A stretch of 6,494 nt of DNA from a bacterium (GTDB lineage: Bacteria > Elusimicrobiota > Elusimicrobia > UBA1565 > UBA9628): positions 1 through 6,494 of the forward strand of contig JAJYFI010000099.1 of NCBI GenBank assembly GCA_021790955.1. Reading direction: 5' to 3'. Made by a program: the position numbers and the translations under genes. This document shows, piece by piece, positions 1 to 4,656 of the stretch (positions are counted from its first letter, which is position 1; the number at the start of each line of letters is the position of its first letter). Under the pieces are notes generated by a model, which saw only the letters and a program-made list of their open reading frames with translations, ran no database searches and was not told the origin of the DNA.

Positions 1-1144
1 CGGCGACGGCGATATCCGCGATGAGGGCATCCTCCGTCTCTCCGGAGCGGTGCGAGATCACGCAGGCCCAGCCGTTCTTGCGCGCCAGCGTCACCGTCTC
101 GACGGTTTCGGCCAGCGTCCCGATTTGATTGGGCTTGATGAGGACGGCGTTGGCGGCTTTTTCGCGGACGCCGCGGCCGAGAAGGGCCGGGTTCGTGACG
201 AAGATGTCGTCGCCAACGATGGTCGTCCCGGAGCCCAGGCGGTTCGTGAGTTGCGTCCATCCGGCCCAATCCTCCTCCGCGAGGGGGTCCTCCAGGGAGA
301 TGATGTCGTAGCTTTTGAGCCAGCGCGCGTAGGTGTCCGTCATCTCGCGCGCCGCCAACTTGCGTCCCTCGATCTGGTAGCCGCCGTCGTAGAAGGACGA
401 GGCGGCCGAGTCGAGGGCCAGGTGGACCTTGCTTTCGTAGGGCGATTGACGGAGGACGCTTTGGAGGGCGTTCAAGGCCTCCTCGTGCGTCTTCATCCGG
501 GGAGCAAAGCCGCCCTCGTCGCCCACCGAGGTCGAAAAGCCCGCCCGGGAGAGATGAGTTTTCAAGGAGTGGTAGAGCTCGCTCGCCGCCCGCAGCGCTT
601 CTCTAAAGGTGGGGAATCCCGTCGGCACCAGCATGAATTCCTGAACCGCCAGGCCGCTGTCGGCATGTTTGCCGCCGTTGACGACGTTGAGCATGGGTGT
701 CGGGATGACGAAGTCCTTATGGGGAGAGCCGAAGGTCTCTCGCAGGTGGACGTAGAGAGGGACGTGGCGCGAGGCGGCTTGCGCGCGCGCGATGGCGCAG
801 GAAGCGGCCAGGATGGCGTTGGCGCCAAGCCGGGACTTGTTGGGGGTCCCGTCCAGCCGCGCCAAGCCTCGGTCGAGGGCTTCCTGGTCCTTGGCATCCT
901 TTCCTTTTAAATAGCCCTTGATCTCCTCCGTGAGGTGCCCCACGGCCTTGAGGACGCCCTTGCCGTGATAGCGGGAGGGATCCCCGTCCCGGAGCTCGCA
1001 GGCCTCGTGCTTGCCCGTCGAGGCTCCGGAAGGGACGGCGGCTCGTCCGAAGGAGCCGTCGTCGAGCACAACGTCCGCTTCCACCGTGGGGAAGCCTCGG
1101 GAATCCAGGATTTCGCGAGCGATGAGGTCTTTGATTTTGGCCAT
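1..1144 (-). CDS. eno: enolase (phosphopyruvate hydratase), C-terminus cut by window edge
   Basis: Cytoplasmic glycolytic enzyme that interconverts 2-phosphoglycerate and phosphoenolpyruvate with Mg2+. From the ATG at 1144 there are 381 uninterrupted codons; enolases are usually about 420-430 residues, so roughly the last 45 are missing. Visible motifs: LDSRG near residues 13-17; the mobile loop SGASTG at 39-44; GGKHAD at 157-162, with the substrate-loop His; QEFM at 168-171; the catalytic Glu in VGDEGGFAP (E210); metal ligands in LALDSAAS (D245), LEDP (E285) and VGDD (D312/D313); the enolase signature LIKPNQIGT with catalytic K337; and SHRSGETED at 364-372. Deviations from what I remember as common are GFPTVE in place of GNPTVE and LAVQEFM in place of a D-I/V-QEFM form. 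No clear Shine-Dalgarno precedes the ATG. It is the third gene of the minus-strand series, 59 nt after the exported-protein gene, with a possible terminator hairpin in the gap. Confidence 0.97.
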   Translation of the reverse strand, partial: MAKIKDLIAREILDSRGFPTVEADVVLDDGSFGRAAVPSGASTGKHEACELRDGDPSRYHGKGVLKAVGHLTEEIKGYLKGKDAKDQEALDRGLARLDGTPNKSRLGANAILAASCAIARAQAASRHVPLYVHLRETFGSPHKDFVIPTPMLNVVNGGKHADSGLAVQEFMLVPTGFPTFREALRAASELYHSLKTHLSRAGFSTSVGDEGGFAPRMKTHEEALNALQSVLRQSPYESKVHLALDSAASSFYDGGYQIEGRKLAAREMTDTYARWLKSYDIISLEDPLAEEDWAGWTQLTNRLGSGTTIVGDDIFVTNPALLGRGVREKAANAVLIKPNQIGTLAETVETVTLARKNGWACVISHRSGETEDALIADIAVA

Positions 1145-1160
1145 GGGGCTATTCTACAGG

Positions 1161-1187
1161 AAAAACGGCCCGCTGCGAAGCGCCGGC
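1161..1187 (-). terminator. possible intrinsic terminator or attenuator before eno
   Basis: Read on the minus strand, bases 1187-1168 form a GC-rich stem (GCC plus CGCT against AGCG plus GGC, two bases bulged, loop TCGC). CG and then five T (1165-1161) follow. This is the layout of a Rho-independent terminator after the exported-protein gene. It ends only 16 nt before the enolase ATG, so if it works fully, enolase needs a start site inside or right after it. Otherwise it would act as a partial attenuator. An outer repeat AAAAACGG (1161-1168) / CCGTTTTTT also brackets the hairpin. Folding was judged by eye only. Confidence 0.45.
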
Positions 1188-1203
1188 TCTGGTTCCCGTT
1201 TTT

Positions 1204-1839
1204 TCAAAAATAATAGTGGAAGCCCGTCGAGAAGTTCATGACGCTGCCGAAAAGTCCGATCCCGAGCGCCGTGGAGCCGGCCGTCGTGCCGGAGGCCGGC
1301 ATGAAGATGTTGAAGGAGATCGGATTCCACTGCCCGTACCAGGAAAAGCGCGGAATTTCGGTCATGGCATGCTCCATGCCGACCCCTCCGGAGATGTCGA
1401 TCCAGGAGCTTGTCCCGCTCGATCCGCCCGTGAGGACGCTGGGCATCAGGGCCAAGTCGGAATAAACGATGGTGTGCCGGCGAGTCGCCAGGGCGAACAT
1501 GGGCTCCACGTTGAAGTCAAGCAGGAAGTTGAATTCCGGGCTCACGCGGGGAAATCCCATCCCCATCCCTCCCTCGAGTCCGAACTTGCGTCCGAACCAG
1601 TAGCGGCCGCTCAGATAGCCGCTCTGGCTGGTCAGCGGATCAAGCGTATCCGGAAGGGACATCCATGAGAGTCCTCCGCCGAACTTGTCCTGGTCGACAA
1701 AGGCCTGGGAGCCTTCTTCGGCCGGGGAAGACGGCGCGGCATGCGCGCGCGGCTTGGCTTGGGCCGTTACGGAAAAAAATCCCAGCAACAAGAACGAGGC
1801 TCCGAACGACATCCATGCGTCTGATCTCATCTTGCTCAT
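1204..1839 (-). CDS. exported protein of unknown family, probably outer-membrane beta-barrel
   Basis: A protein of 211 residues that I cannot assign to a named family. The N-terminus is a convincing Sec signal peptide: charged MSKMRSD, a hydrophobic run around residues 9-25 (SFGASFLLLGFFSV), then a likely signal peptidase I site after AQA (A28). The mature part is rich in Gly, Ser and aromatic residues, with alternating hydrophobic stretches such as GLEGGMGMGF, FNFLLDFNVE and SSWIDISGGVGM. It ends in GFHYYF. A C-terminal Phe with aromatic alternation is the usual recognition signal of BAM-assembled outer-membrane barrels, so a small 8-stranded barrel is my inference. Two adjacent ATGs exist (1842 and 1839). 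The second is chosen because it lies 6 nt from the strong AAGGAGG, whereas the first lies only 3 nt away. It sits 22 nt after the phosphohexomutase stop and is probably cotranscribed with it. Confidence 0.8.
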   Translation of the reverse strand: MSKMRSDAWMSFGASFLLLGFFSVTAQAKPRAHAAPSSPAEEGSQAFVDQDKFGGGLSWMSLPDTLDPLTSQSGYLSGRYWFGRKFGLEGGMGMGFPRVSPEFNFLLDFNVEPMFALATRRHTIVYSDLALMPSVLTGGSSGTSSWIDISGGVGMEHAMTEIPRFSWYGQWNPISFNIFMPASGTTAGSTALGIGLFGSVMNFSTGFHYYF

Positions 1840-1845
1840 CATCTG

Positions 1846-1852
1846 CCTCCTT
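1846..1852 (-). promoter_or_regulatory. strong ribosome binding site deciding the start of the exported-protein gene
   Basis: The minus strand reads AAGGAGG, a near-perfect anti-16S match, in the short gap after the phosphohexomutase stop. Its distance (6 nt) favours the ATG at 1839 over the adjoining ATG at 1842 (3 nt). It is the strongest Shine-Dalgarno sequence seen in the minus-strand block, which suggests this gene is translated more than its neighbours. Confidence 0.75.
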
Positions 1853-1861
1853 TTTTATCTC

Positions 1862-3349
1862 TCACGAAGCTCTCGCGTAGCGCCCGGCCTTGAGAAGGTC
1901 CCTGCCGCAGCGCACAAGCGCTTCCAGGCGGTGAGGGTCCTGGGCCTCGGCGTAGAGGCGGAAATACGCGCCCGTTCCGGAAACCCGAAGGCCAAGCCAA
2001 GAGCCGTCCTTGAGGATGAACTTGAACCCGTCGGTCTCGTCGATCCTCCACACGGCGGCTCCGGCGATCTCAAGGGGGGGCTTGGAGCGAAGGGACTCCA
2101 TGACTTCCTCGCTTTGCCGCAGTCCGTCGAAGGGGATGCTCAGGCGCTTTTGGTGGAAATGGCCCACGCGCTTGAAAAGGGCGGCGAGGACGTTTTTCAA
2201 GGGCTTTCTCTCGTAGGCGGCGATCTCGGCGACAAGCAGGCAGGCGAGGAGGCCGTCCTTATTCGGCACATGCCCGGCGATGGAAAGCCCGCCCGACTCC
2301 TCTCCGCCAAGAAGATACTGTCCGGTGCGGAGGAGCTCGCCGATGTGCTTGAAGCCCACCGGAGTCTCGCGGGTCTCGAGGCCGTGGCTCTTGGCGACCG
2401 CGTCCACGAAATGGGAGGTCATGATGGAGCGGGCGGCCTTCCCGCGTTGGCCGCGTCTTGACGTCAGGTGGTCGAAGACGAGGCCCAAAACGAGGTCGGG
2501 GGCGATCCATTGGCCGTCCGCGTCCACGATGCCGAACCGGTCGGCGTCGCCGTCGGACGCCAGGCCGAGATCAAGGCGGCGGCGCACGACGGCCTGGGAA
2601 AGCTCGGCCAAGTTGCCGCCGCTGGGCTCGGGGGGCGTTCCACCGAAAAGGACGTCGCGGCTGTCGCGCAACGCGACCGTCTCGATCCCGAGCTCCGAAG
2701 CGAGGGGCTTGAAAACGAGGCGGCCGGCGCCGTGCATGGCGTCGTAGCCGATCTTGAGCCGGGCCTTTTTGATCGCCTTGACGTCGAGGAGCGAAAGAAT
2801 CTGCTTGACGTAGAGGGCTTCGAAGTCGGCCGGCTCGATCCAGGAGCGCCGCAGGGCCGGATCGGAGCCCAAAATCTTGATCGAGTGCTCCCCCGAAAGC
2901 TCGACGCGGCGCTCGAGCTCCCCTGTCACCTCCTGGGGGGCCTGACCGCCCCAGAAGGGCATCCACTTGACCCCGTTATAGCGCGCGGAGTTGTGGGAGG
3001 CCGTGATCATGAGCCCGCCCACGAGCTTTTTGGCCGTGACGGCGCAGGCGACGGCCGGAGTCGGGATTTCGCTGTTCGACAGCAGCACTCGGATGCCCTG
3101 GGCGGCCAGGACTCCCGCCGCTTCCTGGGCCGCCTCCGGCGAGAGGAATCGCCCGTCGAATCCGATCGCGACCTCGGGCGGATTGGGCGGGCCGCCGGGG
3201 CGCTTCTGAAGGTAGTCGGGGCTCGAGGCGCCGAAGTCCGGGTTCTCCTTGACGTGGGTCGCGATCGCCGCGGCGATCTTGCGGATGTTCGCGAAGGTGA
3301 AATCCTCCGAGATGAGGCCGCGCCAGCCGGAAGTTCCGAATCGTATCAT
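1862..3349 (-). CDS. phosphoglucomutase / phosphomannomutase family (alpha-D-phosphohexomutase)
   Basis: Cytoplasmic enzyme that moves phosphate between C1 and C6 of a hexose, feeding sugar-nucleotide, polysaccharide or glycogen pathways. From the ATG at 3349 it has 495 residues, close to the usual 450-550. A TTG directly upstream (3352) could add one residue. All four domains are recognisable: FGTSGWRG at 4-11; the phosphoserine loop TASHNSARYNG with catalytic S118; the metal loop DGDADR (D266, D268, D270); TPVGFKHI around 329-336; the sugar-binding loop GGEESGG at 348-354; and the phosphate-binding loop RVSGTGAYFR at 455-464. Two loops differ from the common bacterial forms: NS replaces NP after the catalytic serine, and SGTG replaces SGTEP, recalling the PGM1-type loop. 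Substrate (glucose or mannose phosphate) cannot be decided. It is the first gene of the minus-strand series; no strong Shine-Dalgarno is seen. Confidence 0.93.
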   Translation of the reverse strand: MIRFGTSGWRGLISEDFTFANIRKIAAAIATHVKENPDFGASSPDYLQKRPGGPPNPPEVAIGFDGRFLSPEAAQEAAGVLAAQGIRVLLSNSEIPTPAVACAVTAKKLVGGLMITASHNSARYNGVKWMPFWGGQAPQEVTGELERRVELSGEHSIKILGSDPALRRSWIEPADFEALYVKQILSLLDVKAIKKARLKIGYDAMHGAGRLVFKPLASELGIETVALRDSRDVLFGGTPPEPSGGNLAELSQAVVRRRLDLGLASDGDADRFGIVDADGQWIAPDLVLGLVFDHLTSRRGQRGKAARSIMTSHFVDAVAKSHGLETRETPVGFKHIGELLRTGQYLLGGEESGGLSIAGHVPNKDGLLACLLVAEIAAYERKPLKNVLAALFKRVGHFHQKRLSIPFDGLRQSEEVMESLRSKPPLEIAGAAVWRIDETDGFKFILKDGSWLGLRVSGTGAYFRLYAEAQDPHRLEALVRCGRDLLKAGRYARAS

Positions 3350-3514
3350 CAAGCGCCGCCATCCTACTAAATGAAACCCTCAAGAGCAAGCTCAAGCTCG
3401 CCAAGGCCTTGCCAGAAAAGCTCAAGGGTGCGCTGCCGAGTCCTGTGGGGCGGACGCGGCCCAATTCGCGGGGGTTCATGCGTTTTAGGGAAAGGCGTTT
3501 AATCGCGGCGATTC

Positions 3515-3644
3515 TTGTTCGCCCGCGAACAACGCTTTAAAAGCAAGCATTTTTCGCGAACAATTGTTCGCCGGCGAACAAAATGTTCTCCTTGTTTTTT
3601 AAGCATTGTTCGCGGGCGAACAAAAGCTGTTCGCCGGCGAACAG
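3515..3644. repeat. cluster of four 18-bp palindromes TTGTTCGC-NN-GCGAACAA plus half-sites
   Basis: Four copies of an inverted repeat are seen directly: 3515-3532 (core CC), 3564-3581 (core CG), 3606-3623 (core GG) and 3627-3644 (core CG, outer bases C and G). The first and third are exact reverse complements of each other; the second and fourth are perfect palindromes. A fifth half, GCGAACAA at 3556-3563, abuts site 2, making another perfect 16-bp palindrome GCGAACAATTGTTCGC (3556-3571). A weaker half, TGTTC, lies at 3584-3588. Site centres are 3523.5, 3572.5, 3614.5 and 3635.5, so sites 2, 3 and 4 are 42 and 21 bp apart, close to whole helical turns. This looks like an operator array for a dimeric repressor, or less likely a REP/MITE-like repeat. 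The GAAC-N4-GTTC at 3558-3569 resembles the Gram-positive LexA box, but this is only a resemblance. Confidence 0.85.
3536..3563 (-). promoter_or_regulatory. candidate promoter for the minus-strand genes, inside the palindrome cluster
   Basis: The minus strand reads TTGTTC (3563-3558), a 16-bp spacer, then TTTAAA (3541-3536). This would place a start near 3529, within palindrome site 1. Both elements are imperfect matches to the sigma-70 consensus, and the TTGTTC is also a palindrome half, so this could be chance. If real, the array would sit across the promoter and control the phosphohexomutase transcript. Confidence 0.3.
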
Positions 3645-3709
3645 CGGCGAAACCGCAATATAACCCCATTCTCCTCGCGCCGTCAGGCAGGCCGGGCCGG
3701 AGCCCGCCT

Positions 3710-3871
3710 TGGGGGGGCGAGCCTCGGTTGGCCGAATTTTTGCGCGAGGACCAAGTCCTGATTCATCCCTTCGTCATCGAGGAAATCGCCTGCGGCGCCC
3801 CAGATCGATCACGCCGAGATCGGACGATGGCTCGAACAGCGCGGCGATGGGGGCTCGCCTTGGAGGAATAA
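3710..3871 (+). pseudogene. VapC-like PIN-domain toxin remnant (N-terminus and middle missing)
   Basis: In the frame from 3710 the residues PRLAEFLRED, VLIHPFVIEEIACG and then RDRTMARTARRWGLALEE can be read up to TAA at 3869-3871. The first part matches the mid-N-terminal region of VapC ribonucleases (the x-HPFVxxELxxG segment). The last part resembles the VapC C-terminus, where (T)RDxxLxxxAxxLGL precedes the stop. Only about 53 codons remain of an expected 130 or so. The N-terminal DTSVW active-site strand is absent, as is most of the middle with its second acidic cluster, yet both surviving pieces are in the same frame, implying an in-frame internal deletion after IEEIACG (about 3796). The left break coincides with a run of seven G (3711-3717). 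No VapB antitoxin is seen upstream. It cannot be an active nuclease. The family assignment is from motif memory. Confidence 0.6.
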
Positions 3872-4227
3872 TGGTCCATTCGGATACACCACAGCTAATC
3901 GGGATCGAAGAGCCCGAAAACCAATTGCATCCGCGTCTGCTCCAAGAACTTGCGGAAGAATGTCGAGAGGCTTCTGCGAGGACTCAATTGATGGTAACGA
4001 CGCATTCGCCCTTTTTTGTTAATGGGCTCAAGCCGGAGGAGCTCCGTGTGTGTTACCGTGATCAGAAAGGGTACACGAAGGCCCGCGCTGTTTCTGCCAT
4101 GCAAGGCATTAAGGAATTCGTGGCCGAGGGCGCGCAGTTGGGGAGTCTCTGGATGGAAAACCAATTCGAAGTAGGGGATCCCGTGACTGCCAGCGGAGGT
4201 CCGAAAAGACCAGACGTATCTCAGTAA
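3871..4227 (+). pseudogene. C-terminal fragment of AAA15/OLD-type ATPase (Walker B and H-loop only)
   Basis: 118 codons that read as the last third of an ABC/SMC-like ATPase of the AAA_15/AAA_21 group. LIGIEEPENQLHPRL carries Walker B with the catalytic glutamates. TQLMVTTHSPFF is the segment with the switch histidine (H-loop). GIKEFVAEGAQLGSLWMENQFEVGD is a typical family C-terminus. The Walker A P-loop and signature motif are missing, and nothing upstream within the island supplies them, so ATP hydrolysis by this product alone is not expected. The ATG at 3871 overlaps the TAA of the VapC-like remnant (TAATG) and is preceded at 4 nt by GGAGG, so the fragment may still be translated. This Met may be an internal residue of the ancestral protein. 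It ends 2 nt before the DUF4276-like remnant, which I take as the original operon boundary. Confidence 0.65.
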
Positions 4228-4229
4228 CG

Positions 4230-4414
4230 ATGCGGCATTTGGAAATATGGGTCGAGGAACCTTCCGCTGAGGCCGCGCTTCTGAACCTTGTTCCAAAAAT
4301 CGTCGGCAAGTGCGCGACTTTTTCCTTATTGCGGGTGGTACCTGGGAAGCCCTCGAACGAGTTCTCCGAAAAGCGGGCCACCATAGAAGCGGCCTTCTTG
4401 CCGTGGTTTCGTGA
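4230..4414 (+). pseudogene. DUF4276-like protein remnant with frameshift and internal deletion
   Basis: The start MRHLEIWVEEPSAEAALLNL looks like the conserved N-terminus of DUF4276 proteins, which in my memory often follow an AAA15-type ATPase. After about 30 codons the frame loses resemblance. The -1 frame, taken at a run of five T (4319-4323), then reads GGTWEALERVLRKAGHHRSG (4334-4393), which looks like the C-terminal part of the same family, and stops at TGA 4412-4414. About 60 codons remain of an expected 200 or so, so the middle is deleted as well as frameshifted. The original frame stays open to 4490 but runs into the tuf-operon promoter and tRNA-Thr, so I do not treat that part as gene. 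A function cannot be assigned; the family as a whole is poorly understood. Confidence 0.55.
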
Positions 4415-4457
4415 GCAAGCGGTCCGGAAGCATCACAATAGGGCCGTTGCTGCCGCT

Positions 4458-4468
4458 TGTGCTATAAT
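4458..4468 (+). promoter_or_regulatory. extended -10 promoter of the tRNA-Thr / tuf operon
   Basis: TGTGC-TATAAT: a perfect -10 hexamer at 4463-4468 with the extended TG motif one base upstream (4460-4461). No fair -35 is found at 16-18 bp, which is normal for extended -10 promoters; TTGCTG at 4447-4452 is too close. Transcription would start near 4475, six bases before the tRNA. The promoter borders directly on the decayed island. Confidence 0.65.
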
Positions 4469-4480
4469 CAGCCTTCCGGC

Positions 4481-4553
4481 GCTGGGATAGCTCAGTTGGC
4501 AGAGCATCTCCATGGTAAGGAGAAGGTCGTGGGTTCGAATCCCATTCCCAGCT
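4481..4553 (+). tRNA. tRNA-Thr(GGT)
   Basis: Full cloverleaf by eye: acceptor GCTGGGA/TCCCAGC (4481-4487, 4546-4552, seven pairs); D-stem GCTC/GAGC; anticodon stem TCTCC/GGAGA with loop ATGGTAA and anticodon GGT at 4514-4516; T-stem GTGGG/CCCAT with loop TTCGAAT; discriminator T4553. It decodes ACC and, by wobble, ACT. The 3' CCA is not encoded (TGC follows), so it must be added by the nucleotidyltransferase. A threonine tRNA with this anticodon just before tuf is the same arrangement as thrT-tufB in enterobacteria. Confidence 0.96.
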
Positions 4554-4599
4554 TGCTGGTTTTCCGGCGGCCCAAATTAGTAGTATATCCGGCCGTCAA

Positions 4600-4635
4600 C
4601 GCGGCGGGAATCTCGCCGCGATTCGATCGCGAATC
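4600..4635 (+). other. two adjacent hairpins in the tuf leader
   Basis: In the 103-nt gap between tRNA-Thr and tuf, CGCGGCG (4600-4606) pairs with CGCCGCG (4614-4620) around a 7-nt loop. Immediately after, ATTCG/CGAAT (4621-4634, extendable by G4620-C4635) closes a 4-nt loop. No U-tract follows, so they are not intrinsic terminators. They could be an RNase processing or stabilising element separating the tRNA from the tuf message. AGGGGG at 4641-4646, 10 nt before the ATG, is the likely ribosome binding site. Confidence 0.5.
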
Positions 4636-4656
4636 TCAAAAGGGGGACTGATTTTC

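Larger units (their letters stand above)
3350..3709. other. intergenic stretch with palindrome cluster and a short coding-like relic
   Basis: About 360 bases with no confident gene. The left part (3361-3540) has one plus-strand frame with GC-rich third positions that reads without a stop from upstream of 3361 to TAA at 3538-3540 (residues such as LKSKLKLAKALPEKLKGAL). It has no good start and I recognise nothing in it. The middle (3515-3644) is the cluster of 18-bp palindromes listed separately. The right part (3645-3709) contains a weak hairpin (CGGGC/GCCCG, 3693-3706) and then a run of seven G at 3711-3717, where the VapC-like remnant begins. The region separates the divergent blocks and must hold the promoter of the minus-strand genes unless that lies further away. 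Confidence 0.6.

Noticed and set aside
50..910. Long plus-strand frame across the enolase gene
   Set aside because: It is antisense to a clear enolase. The protein has no motifs and reflects GC-rich third positions.
2468..3370. 300-codon plus-strand frame across the phosphohexomutase
   Set aside because: Shadow of the real gene on the other strand; composition is typical of antisense to GC-rich coding DNA.
3515..3644. CRISPR array
   Set aside because: The repeats are palindromes of 18 bp with irregular, very short gaps (3 to 31 bp) and no spacer-like units; no cas genes are seen.
3515..3709. Translation of the palindrome cluster as the N-terminus of a protein (repeated VRRRT/VRGRT)
   Set aside because: The repeated peptide is just the translated palindromes; only the part from 3710 has family resemblance.
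3693..3717. Terminator before the VapC-like remnant
   Set aside because: The stem is only 5 bp and is followed by G residues, with no T-tract on either strand.
3895..4296. 133-codon minus-strand frame across the ATPase fragment
   Set aside because: The plus strand carries recognisable Walker B and H-loop motifs; the opposite frame has none.
4474..4569. TTCCGGCG repeated on both sides of tRNA-Thr as att-like direct repeats
   Set aside because: Only 8 bp, GC-rich, and not at the ends of the island; easily chance.
4600..4635. Intrinsic terminator between tRNA-Thr and tuf
   Set aside because: Both hairpins lack a following T-run.
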